Shown here: positions 28,090 through 37,908 of the stretch, piece by piece
Position numbering within the stretch: the stretch's first letter is position 1
How the letters are laid out: each line of letters starts with the position of its first letter
Source: Microvirga sp.
GTDB lineage: Bacteria; Pseudomonadota; Alphaproteobacteria; Rhizobiales; Beijerinckiaceae
Assembly (NCBI GenBank): GCA_031181145.1
Contig: JAPSLB010000014.1
Span: 1 to 64,000 of the forward strand
DNA length: 64,000 nucleotides
Direction: 5' to 3'
The notes under the pieces: model-generated
Databases searched by the model: none
What the model saw: only the letters and a program-made list of their open reading frames with translations
What the model was told of the DNA's origin: nothing
Position numbers and translations under genes: made by a program

Positions 28090-30216
28090 ATGATGGCACT
28101 CACCCTTATTATTCTGGGCGGGCTTCTCTCGATTGCGTATGGCTTATGGGCCATCAGCGACGTGATGAAGCGCGACGCCGGTTCTCAGCGCATGCAGGAA
28201 ATCGCAGGCGCGATCGCCGAGGGCGCAAAAGCCTATCTCCGCAGGCAATATACGACGATCTCGATCGTGGGCGTGGTGCTGTTCGCCATCATCGCCTACC
28301 TCCTCGGAATCCGGGTCGCCATCGGCTTCGCTATCGGGGCAATCCTGTCCGGGGCTGCAGGATTCATCGGCATGAACGTCTCCGTTCGGGCCAATGTGCG
28401 CACCGCGCAGGCCGCCACGCAGTCCCTCGGCGGCGGCCTTGACGTCGCCTTCAAGGCAGGCGCCGTCACGGGCATGCTGGTGGCCGGCCTCGCGCTTCTG
28501 GGCGTGGCGCTCTACTACGGCTATCTCACCCGCATCGCCGGGCTGAACCCGGCAGACCGCATTGTCATCGACAGCCTCGTGGCCCTCGGCTTCGGCGCCT
28601 CGCTGATCTCGATCTTCGCCCGCCTGGGCGGGGGCATCTTCACCAAGGGAGCCGACGTCGGCGGGGACCTCGTGGGCAAGGTGGAAGCCGGCATCCCCGA
28701 GGACGACCCGCGCAACCCCGCCACCATTGCCGACAATGTCGGCGACAATGTCGGCGACTGCGCCGGCATGGCGGCCGACCTGTTCGAGACCTATGCGGTG
28801 ACCGTGGTCGCCACAATGGTGCTCGCGGCGATCTTCTTCGCGGGGCAGGCCACCCTCGACACGATGCTCATGTACCCCCTCGCCATCGGCGCGGCCTGCA
28901 TCGTCACCTCGATCATCGGCACGTTCTTCGTGAAGCTAGGCCAGAACGAGTCCATCATGGGGGCGCTGTACAAGGGTCTCATCGCGACGGGCATTCTCTC
29001 CGCCGTAGCGATCGGTCTGGTCACTTGGCAGATGATCGGCTTCGGCCCCATCGAGGGTACCGACTACACGGGGCAGAGTCTGTTCTGGTGCGCGATCATC
29101 GGTTTCGCGGTGACGGCCCTTATCGTGGTGATCACCGAATATTATACCGGTGTCGGGTTCCGTCCCGTGCGCTCCATCGCCCAGTCCTCCGTGACGGGGC
29201 ATGGCACGAACGTGATCCAGGGTCTCGCGGTATCGCTGGAATCGACCGCGCTGCCGACCATCGTGATCATCGCGGGCATCATCCTGGCGTTCACCTTCGC
29301 AGGCCTCTTCGGCATCGCGATCGCAGTGACGGCCATGCTGGCGCTCGCGGGCATGATCGTGGCGCTCGATGCCTTCGGTCCGGTAACGGACAATGCGGGC
29401 GGCATCGCCGAAATGGCGGGCCTCCCGAAAGAGGTGCGCAAGTCTACGGACGCGCTCGACGCCGTGGGCAACACCACCAAGGCGGTGACGAAGGGTTATG
29501 CGATCGGCTCCGCGGGCCTGGGCGCTCTCGTGCTCTTCGCAGCCTATACGTCGGACCTCGCCTACTTTACGCAGAACGCGGCGCAGTACCCCTACTTCCA
29601 GGGTGTGGCTCCCGACTTCTCGCTCACCAACCCCTATGTGGTGGTGGGCCTGCTGTTCGGCGGTCTCATCCCGTTCCTGTTCGGTGGCATCGCCATGACG
29701 GCAGTGGGCCGCGCCGCGGGCTCCGTGGTGGAGGAGGTACGCCGCCAGTTCCGCGAGAAGCCGGGCATCATGGCGGGCACGGACCGGCCTGATTACGGCC
29801 GCGCGGTGGACATGCTCACCCGCGCGGCGATCAAGGAAATGATCGTGCCGTCCCTTCTGCCGGTGCTGGCGCCGATCTTGACCTTTTTCGTGATTTACTG
29901 GGTGGCCGGTAAGTCTCAAGCCTTCTCGGCCGTGGGGGCGATGCTGCTCGGCGTCATCGTGACGGGTCTCTTCGTGGCGATCTCGATGACCTCCGGCGGC
30001 GGCGCCTGGGACAACGCGAAGAAATCCTTCGAGGATGGCTTCACCGACGCCTCCGGCACGACGCATCATAAGGGGTCCGAGGCGCACAAGGCCTCCGTGA
30101 CGGGCGATACCGTCGGCGATCCCTACAAGGACACGGCGGGCCCTGCCGTGAACCCGGCAATCAAGATCACCAACATCATCGCATTGATGCTGCTGGCGGT
30201 CCTGGCCCATTCATAG
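28090..30216 (+). CDS. hppA: K+-independent membrane H+-translocating pyrophosphatase
   Basis: HppA hydrolyses pyrophosphate and pumps protons across the membrane. The 708-residue protein has about 16 membrane spans and the substrate loop [23 protein letters not shown] region with [19 protein letters not shown], where acidic pairs bind magnesium pyrophosphate. In [18 protein letters not shown], Lys464 and Thr467 occupy the positions that distinguish K+-independent enzymes from K+-dependent ones (Ala and Gly). An ATG at 28093 is a near-equal alternative start; an in-frame upstream start would add residues unlike the family. Two terminator hairpins follow. Confidence 0.97.
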   Translation: MMALTLIILGGLLSIAYGLWAISDVMKRDAGSQRMQEIAGAIAEGAKAYLRRQYTTISIVGVVLFAIIAYLLGIRVAIGFAIGAILSGAAGFIGMNVSVRANVRTAQAATQSLGGGLDVAFKAGAVTGMLVAGLALLGVALYYGYLTRIAGLNPADRIVIDSLVALGFGASLISIFARLGGGIFTKGADVGGDLVGKVEAGIPEDDPRNPATIADNVGDNVGDCAGMAADLFETYAVTVVATMVLAAIFFAGQATLDTMLMYPLAIGAACIVTSIIGTFFVKLGQNESIMGALYKGLIATGILSAVAIGLVTWQMIGFGPIEGTDYTGQSLFWCAIIGFAVTALIVVITEYYTGVGFRPVRSIAQSSVTGHGTNVIQGLAVSLESTALPTIVIIAGIILAFTFAGLFGIAIAVTAMLALAGMIVALDAFGPVTDNAGGIAEMAGLPKEVRKSTDALDAVGNTTKAVTKGYAIGSAGLGALVLFAAYTSDLAYFTQNAAQYPYFQGVAPDFSLTNPYVVVGLLFGGLIPFLFGGIAMTAVGRAAGSVVEEVRRQFREKPGIMAGTDRPDYGRAVDMLTRAAIKEMIVPSLLPVLAPILTFFVIYWVAGKSQAFSAVGAMLLGVIVTGLFVAISMTSGGGAWDNAKKSFEDGFTDASGTTHHKGSEAHKASVTGDTVGDPYKDTAGPAVNPAIKITNIIALMLLAVLAHS

Positions 30217-30238
30217 CCGAAACCGAAAGAGCCTTCGG

Positions 30239-30265
30239 ACCCGCGGCTCAGGCCGCGGGTTTCTC
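30239..30265 (+). terminator. intrinsic terminator after hppA
   Basis: ACCCGCGGC (30239-30247) pairs with 30252-30260 around a 4-base loop and runs into TTTCTC. It lies 22 bases past the hppA stop. Confidence 0.75.
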
Positions 30266-30282
30266 GTTGGCTCGCGCAAAAG

Positions 30283-30311
30283 AAAAGGCCGGGACGAGAG
30301 CCCGGCCTTTT
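30283..30311. terminator. bidirectional terminator between hppA and bamE
   Basis: AAAAGGCCGGG (30283-30293) is exactly complementary to 30301-30311 around a 7-base loop. The A-run on one side and T-run on the other let it act in both directions, here mainly for bamE on the minus strand. Confidence 0.85.
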
Positions 30312-30334
30312 CGCTAGGGAGGCGGAAACTTGGC

Positions 30335-30790
30335 TTAGCTGCCGAACGGGTTGAGGTTGTTCGTGCCCTTGAGGAGCTGTCCAAGGAAGCTCGTCTCCTC
30401 GCCGCCGCTCGGGGTGGTGCGGCTGATGAAGTCGAACACCTTTCCATCCTGGATGCCGTAGAGCCCGATGCGTTCGACGCGCAGGTTCTTGTCGAAATAA
30501 ACGGCGGTGACTCGCTGATCCACCACCTGCTCGCCCAGGAACTGGAACGTGCGGCGGGACCTCTGGCTGATGTAATACCAGTTCCTGTTGCCGACCGTGG
30601 AGACGGTTGATGGGGTGCCGAGGATCTGGAGTACCTGCTCGGCGCTCATGCCCTTCTTCACCTGGTTTACGGCGTTCTCGTCCAGCTGGTACCCGCGGGC
30701 GAATTCCTCGCCCATGGTGCAGGCGGCAACGGAGGTGGCCAGGAAAGTCGCAGTAGCCAAGCGTACCAAAAGGGTATGATATCGACGCAT
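30335..30790 (-). CDS. bamE: outer membrane assembly factor BamE (SmpA/OmlA)
   Basis: BamE is a lipoprotein part of the BAM complex that inserts beta-barrel proteins into the outer membrane. The 151-residue precursor has a signal peptide with lipobox VAAC (Cys24), and the SmpA/OmlA domain with VKKGMSAEQVLQILGTPS, then YYISQRSRRTFQF and VTAVYFDKNLRVERIG. The ATG at 30790 starts the signal peptide; upstream in-frame codons lie in the divergent promoter region. It is transcribed divergently from the CBP3-like gene. Confidence 0.94.
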   Translation of the reverse strand: MRRYHTLLVRLATATFLATSVAACTMGEEFARGYQLDENAVNQVKKGMSAEQVLQILGTPSTVSTVGNRNWYYISQRSRRTFQFLGEQVVDQRVTAVYFDKNLRVERIGLYGIQDGKVFDFISRTTPSGGEETSFLGQLLKGTNNLNPFGS

Positions 30791-30893
30791 CGTACGGTTC
30801 TTCCAGGAATGCGGCGCGGATGAGCTTGCGCCTGTGGATCGTGATGGCGTAACCCGAGGTTTCGATTTTGACAAGCTTGGAAGGGCAAAGGCT

Positions 30894-31439
30894 GTGATAT
30901 TCAGTCTCTTCCGCAGGAATCCCCGGCGTCTGGCTATCGCGGCTCTCTATGCGAGAATCGCCAATGCCTCCCGCAGGCCGGGGCTCTACGCGGCACTCGG
31001 CATCCCGGACAGCCTCGAGGGACGCTTCGAATCCCTGTCTCTTCACATGATCCTCTCCTTGAGGGCATTGCGGGAGCTTCCGCCTCCCGCCGACGACGTC
31101 GCCAAGGACCTGACGGACGCGTTCTTCCGGGACATGGACGCTTCACTGCGGGAAATGGGAGTCGGCGACACGGTCGTGCCCAAGCGGATGAAGAAGGTCG
31201 CCGCGGCCTTCTATGGGCGGGCCCAGGCTTACGACCCGGCCTTCGCTTCCGCGGACGAGATCGGGCTCGCGGACGCCCTGGGCCGGAATGCGCTGGGGAG
31301 CGATGCACCCGCCACTATGCTCGCGCGTTATGCCCTGGCAGCAGACAAGAGCCTTAAAGGCGTCACGCTGGACATGTTACTCGAATCCGGGCCCGCTTTC
31401 CCGGCGCCCGAGGCCTTCACCAAGGAGGGAAGCCGATGA
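30894..31439 (+). CDS. ubiquinol-cytochrome c chaperone family protein (CBP3-like)
   Basis: The family (UPF0174, related to mitochondrial CBP3) assists assembly of cytochrome b in the bc1 complex. The 181-residue protein has LYARIANASRRPGLYAALGIPDSLEGRFE, then LSLHMILSLRAL, FFRDMDASLREMGVGD and MKKVAAAFYGRAQAY, all typical of it. The start is taken at GTG 30894, directly before IFSLFRRNP, with GGAAGGG upstream; no ATG is available nearby. The stop overlaps the yceD start by 4 bases. Confidence 0.9.
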   Translation: MIFSLFRRNPRRLAIAALYARIANASRRPGLYAALGIPDSLEGRFESLSLHMILSLRALRELPPPADDVAKDLTDAFFRDMDASLREMGVGDTVVPKRMKKVAAAFYGRAQAYDPAFASADEIGLADALGRNALGSDAPATMLARYALAADKSLKGVTLDMLLESGPAFPAPEAFTKEGSR

Positions 31440-31951
31440 CCCCTGAAACCGTAGGTCCCTTGTCGCGCCTCGTGGACGTCATGAACATTCCGCCGCGCGG
31501 GCAGGAGGCCCATGTGGTGGCGAGTGCGGAGGAACGTGACGCTCTGGCTAAGGATTTCGGGCTTCCCGGCATCCGGGCCCTCTCGGGCGACTTCAAGCTC
31601 ACCAATACCGCCAAGGGCATCCATGTGGCGGGCACGGTGAAGGCTTCCATCACGCAGGTCTGCGTCGTGACCCTCGATTCGTTCGATTCCGATATCGAGG
31701 AGGAGGTCGAGGTGGATTTCGCGGAACCCTCCGGGATGCCGGCCGAGCCGCCGACGGACATCAACGAGTACGAGCCACCGGATGAGATCGTTAACGGCCA
31801 GATCGATCTCGGAGCGCTCACCGCCGAGTTTCTGGCCCTGGGTCTCGACCCGTACCCACGTAAGCCGGGCGTGGATTTCAGCTACCGCGACCCTGGGGAC
31901 GACAAGGATTCGCCATTCGCTGCCCTTGGCAAGCTCAAGACGGACAAATAA
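31436..31951 (+). CDS. YceD family protein (DUF177)
   Basis: A 171-residue acidic protein of the DUF177/YceD family, often encoded next to rpmF and plsX and linked in some bacteria to 23S rRNA accumulation. Family marks include ITQVCVVTLDSFDSDIEEEVEVDFAEP and the C-terminal DPYPRKPGVDFSY. Here rpmF is absent and plsX follows after about 137 bases. It starts in the stop codon of the CBP3-like gene. Confidence 0.88.
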   Translation: MTPETVGPLSRLVDVMNIPPRGQEAHVVASAEERDALAKDFGLPGIRALSGDFKLTNTAKGIHVAGTVKASITQVCVVTLDSFDSDIEEEVEVDFAEPSGMPAEPPTDINEYEPPDEIVNGQIDLGALTAEFLALGLDPYPRKPGVDFSYRDPGDDKDSPFAALGKLKTDK

Positions 31952-32088
31952 GGCTTTCGGAGTAAGCGCCCGCGGGAGCCGTTCCGGCTCTCGCGCAATG
32001 CCACAAAGCTACAGAATTTCGGTTGCGATGCCATCGCAAACCGGTATTTTCCGCCTCCTGTCCAAGCCGGAAGAAAGAACAAGCGGTT

Positions 32089-33123
32089 ATGTCGAAGCCA
32101 GTGCGTATTTCGCTCGATGCGATGGGGGGGGACCATGGCCCGTCGATCGTCATCCCTGGTGCGGCCCTGGCCCTCGAGCGGCATCCCGATATCCGTTTTC
32201 TCATATTCGGCAACGAAGCGGTGATCGCGCCTCTCCTGGATGCTCATCCCAAGCTGAAGGCGGCAAGCGAGCTGCGCCACACCGAAATCTCCATCGCGAT
32301 GGACGAAAAGCCGAGCCAGGCGATCCGCATGGGCCGCGGCAAGTCGTCCATGTGGAAGGCCGTCCAATCGGTTCGGGACGGTGAGGCGGATGCCGCAGTG
32401 TCTGCCGGCAATACCGGCGCTCTCATGGCTACCGCCAAGATCTGCCTGAAGACCATGTCCCATATCGAGCGCCCGGCGATTGCGGCCATGTGGCCGACCA
32501 TGCGGGGCGAGAGCATCGTCCTCGACGTGGGGGCGACCATCGGCGCGGATGCCGGACATCTGGTGGACATGGCCATCATGGGTGCCGCGATGGCACGCAT
32601 CGTGTTCGACCTGGAGCGCCCGACCGTGGGCCTGCTCAACGTGGGCACCGAGGAAATCAAGGGTATCGAGGCCGTCAAGGAGGCCGGACGTATTCTCAAG
32701 GAGTTGGACGCTCCTTATCTGGAATACCGCGGCTTCGTGGAGGGCGATGATATCGGCAAGGGGACTGTGGACGTCGTCGTGACGGAGGGTTTTACGGGCA
32801 ACATCGCCCTAAAGACCGCCGAAGGGACGGCCAAGCAGATCGGTCAGTACCTGCGTTCCGCCATGAGCCGTACGCTGATGGCCAAGATCGGATACCTGTT
32901 CGCGAAACAGGCCTTTAACGCTCTCAAGGACAAGATGGACCCGCGCAAGGTCAACGGTGGTCTCTTCCTGGGCCTCGAAGGCGTGGTTGTGAAGAGCCAC
33001 GGCGGCACGGACGATCTCGGTTTCGCCAGTGCCATCGATGTGGCCTACGATATGGCGCATTTTGAATTGATGAAGACAATCCGGGGCATGCTGGAGCATG
33101 ATCCGGTCGGGCACGAGGCCTGA
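32089..33123 (+). CDS. plsX: phosphate acyltransferase PlsX
   Basis: PlsX converts acyl-ACP and phosphate to acyl phosphate, the acyl donor for the first step of phospholipid synthesis. The 344-residue protein starts [22 protein letters not shown] and has [24 protein letters not shown] and [14 protein letters not shown]. The ATG at 32089 matches the start of homology; upstream in-frame codons do not. fabH follows at once, and the pair is widely conserved. Confidence 0.97.
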   Translation: MSKPVRISLDAMGGDHGPSIVIPGAALALERHPDIRFLIFGNEAVIAPLLDAHPKLKAASELRHTEISIAMDEKPSQAIRMGRGKSSMWKAVQSVRDGEADAAVSAGNTGALMATAKICLKTMSHIERPAIAAMWPTMRGESIVLDVGATIGADAGHLVDMAIMGAAMARIVFDLERPTVGLLNVGTEEIKGIEAVKEAGRILKELDAPYLEYRGFVEGDDIGKGTVDVVVTEGFTGNIALKTAEGTAKQIGQYLRSAMSRTLMAKIGYLFAKQAFNALKDKMDPRKVNGGLFLGLEGVVVKSHGGTDDLGFASAIDVAYDMAHFELMKTIRGMLEHDPVGHEA

Positions 33124-33136
33124 GGAAAGTATTACC

Positions 33137-34114
33137 TTGAAACGCATCCGTTCCGTTGTGCGCGGCGTCGGCTCCTACCTGCCGAAGCGCAAGCTTACCA
33201 ATCAGGATCTCGAAAAGATCGTCGACACCACCCACGACTGGATCGTGCAGCGCACGGGCATCGAGCAGCGGCACATTGCCGACGACAGCGAGACCACGTC
33301 CGTTCTCGGTATCAAGGCCGCCGAGGCGGCGCTCGCCGATGCGGGGCTCACGGCACAGGACATCGACCTTATCGTCTGCGCCACCTCGACGCCGGATCAT
33401 ACCTTCCCGTCCACTGCGACGATGATTCAGAACGGCCTTGGGATCACCCACGGGGCTGCCTTCGACCTGCAGGCGGTCTGCACCGGGTTCGTCTACGCGG
33501 TCGCCACCGCTGACAAGTTTCTCCAGTCGGGGTCGCACAAGCGTGCCCTGGTGATCGGCGCCGAGACCTTCTCGCGTATTCTGGACTGGACCGACCGTAC
33601 GACCTGCGTGCTGTTCGGCGACGGGGCGGGAGCCCTGGTGCTCGAGGCCCAGGAAGGCGAGGGGACGTCGGCCGACCGCGGCGTTCTGACATCTCAGTTG
33701 CGCTCGGATGGTCGCTACAGGGAAAAGCTCTACGTGGACGGGGGACCGGGCTCGACCAAGACAACCGGCGTTCTGAAGATGGAGGGCAGGGAGGTCTTCA
33801 AGTTCGCCGTCGGGATGGTCGCCGACGTGGTGCAGGACGCCTTCACAGCCACGGGCACGACCTCGGAGGAGCTGAAATGGTTCGTGCCGCATCAGGCCAA
33901 CAAGCGCATCATCACATCCAGCGCCGATAAGCTCGGCATTGCGCCTGAGAAGGTGGTGATCACCGTCGACAGGCACGGCAACACCTCGGCCGCATCCATC
34001 CCGCTCGCCCTCGACGTCGCCCGCAAGGACGGGCGTATCAAGGACGGGGACCTCGTCATGATCGAGGCGATCGGTGGCGGCTTTACCTGGGGCAGCGCGC
34101 TCATCCGTTGGTAG
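33137..34114 (+). CDS. fabH: beta-ketoacyl-ACP synthase III
   Basis: FabH starts fatty acid synthesis by condensing acetyl-CoA with malonyl-ACP. The 325-residue protein has the catalytic triad: Cys115 in DLQAVCTGF, His in [10 protein letters not shown] and Asn in [11 protein letters not shown] take the TTG at 33137 as start because it gives [16 protein letters not shown], the usual N-terminus, with GAGGAAAG upstream; an ATG at 33098 inside plsX would add 13 extra residues. It is co-transcribed with plsX, 13 bases apart. Confidence 0.95.
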   Translation: MKRIRSVVRGVGSYLPKRKLTNQDLEKIVDTTHDWIVQRTGIEQRHIADDSETTSVLGIKAAEAALADAGLTAQDIDLIVCATSTPDHTFPSTATMIQNGLGITHGAAFDLQAVCTGFVYAVATADKFLQSGSHKRALVIGAETFSRILDWTDRTTCVLFGDGAGALVLEAQEGEGTSADRGVLTSQLRSDGRYREKLYVDGGPGSTKTTGVLKMEGREVFKFAVGMVADVVQDAFTATGTTSEELKWFVPHQANKRIITSSADKLGIAPEKVVITVDRHGNTSAASIPLALDVARKDGRIKDGDLVMIEAIGGGFTWGSALIRW

Positions 34115-34242
34115 GAATATAGACCGTGCGACCTATGTTGGAGGCCCTTGACCGCAAGTCTAAGGTTGACCATAGGGAGCCATCTGCATAGCGTCTTAAC
34201 TGATTGAAAGACCAAAGAACTCATTCGGGGTTGGGGAGCTCA

Positions 34243-34554
34243 ATGGCTGGCAAAACTGTGACGAGAGCGGATCTGAGCGAGGCCGTCTACCAGAAGGTAG
34301 GCCTTTCACGGACCGAATCGGCCGAACTGGTCGAGCGGGTCCTGGCGGAGATCTGCGACAGCCTCGCCGCCGGCGAGACCGTCAAGCTTTCGTCCTTCGG
34401 CTCTTTCGTCGTTCGCAGCAAAGGCGAACGCATCGGCCGCAACCCCAAGACGGGCGTCGAGGTCCCGATCGATCCGCGCCGGGTTATGGTTTTCAAACCG
34501 TCCAATGTCCTGAAGGCTTACATCAACGGCGAAACCGTCGAGCGTGAGGACTGA
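34243..34554 (+). CDS. ihfA: integration host factor subunit alpha
   Basis: IhfA with IhfB bends DNA in recombination, replication and transcription. The 103-residue protein has the HU/IHF fold: [19 protein letters not shown] at the start, [20 protein letters not shown] in the middle, and [23 protein letters not shown] with the DNA-intercalating proline arm. The ATG at 34243 is preceded by GGGG purines. Two TTGACC sequences upstream (34148 and 34166) could be -35 elements, but no clear -10 fits. A MerR-type gene follows, the usual alphaproteobacterial pairing. Confidence 0.96.
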   Translation: MAGKTVTRADLSEAVYQKVGLSRTESAELVERVLAEICDSLAAGETVKLSSFGSFVVRSKGERIGRNPKTGVEVPIDPRRVMVFKPSNVLKAYINGETVERED

Positions 34555-34562
34555 CCCTCAAC

Positions 34563-35069
34563 ATGGCTGGCGGCGGCCTGGACAAGAGCCCTGACGCGTT
34601 CCGCACCATCAGCGAGGTGGCCGAGGACCTCGATCTGCCGCAGCATGTTCTGCGCTTCTGGGAGACCCGCTTCACTCAGATCAAGCCGCTGAAGCGCGGC
34701 GGCGGGCGTCGCTATTATCGTCCCGACGACGTGGATCTCCTCAGGGGCATCCGCCATTTCCTCTATGGGGAAGGTTATACGATCAGGGGCGTGCAGCGAA
34801 TCCTCAAGGAGGAAGGAGTCCGCTTCGTGCAGGCCGTCGGCCGTGGCGAGGAGAGCGTGGCGTCTCCCGAGCAGGAGTCGGTCGAGAGCGTCGCGGAGGA
34901 GGATGGGGAATTCCTGGTTCCGGAAGACTCGCAGCCTGTGATCGTTCCCTCCGAATCCCTCCTGTCCGATGATGCACTGCGCAAGCTGAAGTCTGCCCTG
35001 GACGAATTGATCGAATGCGACCGGGTCCTGCGGACCTTGAAGGCCGGCGAGCAGCCGGTCGGCGAATAA
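34563..35069 (+). CDS. MerR family transcriptional regulator
   Basis: A 168-residue DNA-binding protein with an N-terminal winged helix of the MerR type (about residues 13-80): [22 protein letters not shown], then [15 protein letters not shown] and [11 protein letters not shown]. The rest is acidic (Glu/Ser-rich, about 90-140) with a short coiled helix at the end. Genes of this type next to ihfA are widespread in alphaproteobacteria; target genes and inducer are unknown. It starts 8 bases after ihfA. Confidence 0.92.
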   Translation: MAGGGLDKSPDAFRTISEVAEDLDLPQHVLRFWETRFTQIKPLKRGGGRRYYRPDDVDLLRGIRHFLYGEGYTIRGVQRILKEEGVRFVQAVGRGEESVASPEQESVESVAEEDGEFLVPEDSQPVIVPSESLLSDDALRKLKSALDELIECDRVLRTLKAGEQPVGE

Positions 35070-35074
35070 AACGA

Positions 35075-35425
35075 ATGTTCCGGCCAGCATGTTTCTCCCT
35101 CAAAAGGCTGCTCGGCGGGGCAATCTTTCTGATCCTTTCGGCTGCAGCAGCGGGAACTTATGCTTGGGCTGTGTACCGAGAGGCGGTGCTGGAGAGCGTG
35201 GAAAACGGGATGACCCCTGCTGAGGTTGAGAGCATCCTTGGCCCGCCTATCGAGGAGGACCGGATTGCGAGGGGATTTCCGTCGGATTGCGCCATGTGTC
35301 CTCAGGCCGACCGAGAGATTGTTTATAAAGGCAATCAGTCTCTGTGGCTCGGCCGTCTCGAAGACAGACTTTTTGTTTGCTACAGGCAGAACCAAGTTTG
35401 CGACAAGTATCATGTCGGATTGTAG
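35075..35425 (+). CDS. hypothetical membrane-anchored protein with SmpA/BamE-like motif
   Basis: I do not recognise this 116-residue protein. It has one N-terminal hydrophobic span (about residues 11-32, LLGGAIFLILSAAAAGTYAW) and then a soluble part with ESVENGMTPAEVESILGPP, a helix-turn pattern like that of the SmpA/BamE fold, and four cysteines. The ATG at 35075 is 5 bases after the merR stop, so it may be translated from the same message. It is less GC-rich toward its 3' end than its neighbours. It could be a periplasmic small protein; function unknown. Confidence 0.6.
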   Translation: MFRPACFSLKRLLGGAIFLILSAAAAGTYAWAVYREAVLESVENGMTPAEVESILGPPIEEDRIARGFPSDCAMCPQADREIVYKGNQSLWLGRLEDRLFVCYRQNQVCDKYHVGL

Positions 35426-35502
35426 AGCTGCCCGCATCGAGAGGCCTTGACAGGGAACAGGGCGCCCCTTAAAGCACCCACACCGCTTCGGCGGTCCGAT
35501 GC

Positions 35503-35579
35503 GCGGGCGTAGCTCAGTCGGTTAGAGTGCCGGCCTGTCACGCCGGAGGTCGCGGGTTCGAGCCCCGTCGCCCGCGCCA
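35503..35579 (+). tRNA. tRNA-Asp (GTC)
   Basis: A complete cloverleaf is visible: acceptor stem GCGGGCG/CGCCCGC, D arm with AGCTCAGTCGGTTAGAG, anticodon stem CCGGC/GCCGG with loop CTGTCAC (anticodon GTC at 35537-35539), the T arm with GGTTCGAGCC, and encoded CCA at 35577-35579. It is the only tRNA gene I find in the window. Confidence 0.97.
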
Positions 35580-35620
35580 CTTCCTCCTACGGCAATACGC
35601 TACCTTGGCGCGTATCGGCT

Positions 35621-35650
35621 CCATGCACCTTGTGCATGGTTGCGCTTTTC
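35621..35650 (+). terminator. possible terminator after tRNA-Asp
   Basis: CCATGCAC (35621-35628) and GTGCATGG (35632-35639) form a perfect 8-base-pair stem with a 3-base loop, followed by TTGCGCTTTT. It lies about 40 bases after the tRNA. Confidence 0.5.
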
Positions 35651-35730
35651 CATCTCTGCGCATTTCTTCCCTGAGTTTCGGGTCTTCTGCCGCCTTGGGG
35701 GCGGCACGGGTTCCAGAATTAGGCCGAGGA

Positions 35731-36155
35731 ATGATCACGAAACATTTCACCCGCTTTTCGAAATAGGTGGCCCGGCCTCCGGACGCGCGATTGCCTTCAT
35801 TGTCAGCCTGATCCTCATTCCCCTTTGTGTCTTGAGGGGGGCGCTCTTCGGATTTTCCGATACGTGGCAGTTGGTGGTGAAAACAGGCACCGCCCTCGCG
35901 ATCTTCCTGATGATGTTCCTGATTCAAGGCACTCAGAGCCGTGACGGGGCGGCGATCCAGGCCAAGCTTGACGAATTGATCCGGGCCGGCGCTGCCCAGA
36001 GCCTGTTCATCGGCATCGAACACCTCACTCGGGAGGAGCTGGATGAGATTCGAGCCAAATGTGAGGCCAAAGCGAAGGCGGAAAACGCCCCAAATCGGGC
36101 AGAGGCGGATGCAAACCGCAAAGCTGCCCATGCGGCAGAGCAGGCAACCTCTTAG
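35731..36155 (+). pseudogene. broken low-affinity iron permease gene
   Basis: Read as one gene, this matches the small low-affinity iron permease family (PF04120 type, about 130-150 residues). The start MITKHFTRFSK (35731-35763) is followed by an in-frame TAG at 35764, where related proteins have a Trp-like position. The coding sense then continues in a different frame: SGRAIAFIVSLILIP, GFSDTWQLVVKTG and FLIQGTQSRDGAAIQ-KLDELIRAG, with two membrane spans and an acidic, Ala-rich tail ending at 36155. A nonsense change plus a one-base loss near 35767-35780 would explain this. A TTG-initiated reading of the second frame would have an unrelated N-terminus. Family assignment is from memory of the motifs. 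Confidence 0.65.
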
Positions 36156-36331
36156 TTTGGAATGGTTCTTTTTACGGCACCCCAAACACTTGTCAGGGCA
36201 GGGGAACTCGGCTAAGCCTCCGGCCACAAACCGCCGTTTGTCGCAGGACCTTCCTTCGGGCCTTTCTGTGGCTTAAATGCGTGGCATGTTGCCGGCCTTT
36301 TCGGCCGCGCTCCGTTTCTTCTGGGTGTCGT

Positions 36332-36697
36332 ATGACGAATCTCCTCGCCGACTACCTGCCTCTCGTGATCTTCATCGGCGTGTCGCTCCTGATCGGGGTG
36401 GCGCTGCTCGTGGCGCCGTTCATTGTGGCCTACAGCAAGCCGGATACGGAGAAGCTGTCCGCTTACGAGTGCGGGTTCAATGCCTTCGATGACGCACGCA
36501 TGAAGTTCGACGTGCGATTCTACCTGGTCGCCATTCTTTTCATCATCTTCGACCTTGAGGTCGCCTTCCTGTTTCCCTGGGCCATCGTGTTCGGGGACCT
36601 GGGGTGGTTCGGGTTTCTCTCGATGATGCTCTTTCTCGGCGTTCTGACAGTCGGCTTCGTCTATGAGTGGAAGAAAGGGGCCCTGGAATGGGATTGA
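36332..36697 (+). CDS. nuoA: NADH-quinone oxidoreductase subunit A
   Basis: NuoA is a small three-span membrane subunit of complex I at the quinone-site junction. The 121-residue protein has the conserved loop [34 protein letters not shown] between spans 1 and 2, seen here as [13 protein letters not shown] and [12 protein letters not shown]. The ATG at 36332 starts at [10 protein letters not shown]; upstream in-frame codons lack family similarity. It opens the nuo operon and overlaps nuoB by 10 bases. Confidence 0.97.
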   Translation: MTNLLADYLPLVIFIGVSLLIGVALLVAPFIVAYSKPDTEKLSAYECGFNAFDDARMKFDVRFYLVAILFIIFDLEVAFLFPWAIVFGDLGWFGFLSMMLFLGVLTVGFVYEWKKGALEWD

Positions 36698-37272
36698 TCT
36701 CCGATAACCAATCCACCCTGGTGGCTCCCGCCCCGCGCGGCATCATCGACCCGAATACCGGTAAGCCGGTGGGGTCGACCGACCCGTATTTCGTCTCCAT
36801 CAACGACGAGCTGGCCGACAAGGGCTTCCTCGTGGCCTCCTCCGAGGAGCTGATCAAGTGGGCGCGCACCGGCTCGCTCATGTGGATGACCTTCGGCCTG
36901 GCCTGCTGCGCCGTCGAGATGATGCAGATGTCCATGCCGCGCTACGACGCCGAGCGCTTCGGCTTTGCGCCGCGCGCCTCACCACGCCAGTCGGACGTGA
37001 TGATCGTCGCGGGCACGCTCACGAACAAGATGGCCCCCGCTTTCCGTAAGGTCTACGACCAGATGCCGGAGCCGCGTTACGTCATCTCGATGGGCTCCTG
37101 CGCCAATGGCGGCGGTTATTACCATTATTCCTATTCGGTGGTCCGTGGCTGTGATCGAATCGTGCCGGTCGACATCTACGTGCCTGGATGCCCCCCGACT
37201 GCGGAGGCGCTCCTTTATGGCGTTCTGCTTCTCCAGAAGAAGATCCGCCGCACCGGCACCATCGAGCGCTGA
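36688..37272 (+). CDS. nuoB: NADH-quinone oxidoreductase subunit B
   Basis: NuoB holds the terminal iron-sulfur cluster N2 that passes electrons to quinone. The 194-residue protein has the cluster cysteines in [22 protein letters not shown] and [14 protein letters not shown]. The ATG at 36688 lies inside nuoA. About 30 residues precede the conserved core, as in other alphaproteobacteria. Confidence 0.98.
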   Translation: MGLISDNQSTLVAPAPRGIIDPNTGKPVGSTDPYFVSINDELADKGFLVASSEELIKWARTGSLMWMTFGLACCAVEMMQMSMPRYDAERFGFAPRASPRQSDVMIVAGTLTNKMAPAFRKVYDQMPEPRYVISMGSCANGGGYYHYSYSVVRGCDRIVPVDIYVPGCPPTAEALLYGVLLLQKKIRRTGTIER

Positions 37273-37287
37273 GCAAAGGTCATTGTC

Positions 37288-37890
37288 ATGAGTGCTGAGC
37301 TCCAAGCCCTGAGCGACCACATTGCCTCGTCCCTGGGCGAGGCGATCGAGGATCGCGCCATCGCTTACGGCGAGCTGACGATCGTCTCCCGACTCGATGA
37401 GATCAAACGGGTGGTGACGTTTCTGCGGGACGATCCGCAATGCCGCTTCGTCTGCTTCATCGACATCTGCGGCGCGGATTATCCGGCCCGGGAGAGGCGT
37501 TTCGACGTAGTCTATCACTTCCTGGCACCGCATCATAACCGACGCATCCGCGTGAAGGTGGAAACGGACGAGGTAACCCCGGTTCCGTCGATCATCGACC
37601 TGTTCCCGGCGGCGAACTGGTATGAGCGGGAAACCTACGATCTCTACGGCGTCCTGTTCTCGGGACATCCGGATCTGCGCCGCCTGCTGACGGATTACGG
37701 CTTCGAGGGGCATCCGCTCCGCAAGGACTTCCCGCTCACCGGCTACGTCGAGGTTCGCTACGACGACGGTCAGGGCCGGGTGGTGTACGAGCCGGTGAAG
37801 CTCAGCCAGGAGTTCCGCAACTTCGACTTCCTCTCTCCCTGGGAAGGCACCGATTACGTGCTGCCCGGCGACGAGAAGGCCAAGGCTTAA
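37288..37890 (+). CDS. nuoC: NADH-quinone oxidoreductase subunit C
   Basis: NuoC is a peripheral-arm subunit (30-kDa type) that braces NuoD and NuoB. The 200-residue protein has [20 protein letters not shown], then [38 protein letters not shown], here recognised as [12 protein letters not shown] and [12 protein letters not shown]. Separate nuoC and nuoD genes fit alphaproteobacteria, in contrast to the fused form in E. coli. Confidence 0.98.
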   Translation: MSAELQALSDHIASSLGEAIEDRAIAYGELTIVSRLDEIKRVVTFLRDDPQCRFVCFIDICGADYPARERRFDVVYHFLAPHHNRRIRVKVETDEVTPVPSIIDLFPAANWYERETYDLYGVLFSGHPDLRRLLTDYGFEGHPLRKDFPLTGYVEVRYDDGQGRVVYEPVKLSQEFRNFDFLSPWEGTDYVLPGDEKAKA

Positions 37891-37908
37891 AGGCGGGAAG
37901 GGCGACCC

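Noticed and set aside
35527-35730. Open frame starting inside tRNA-Asp
   Set aside because: It overlaps the tRNA 3' half, and only its last 11 codons match the iron permease start.
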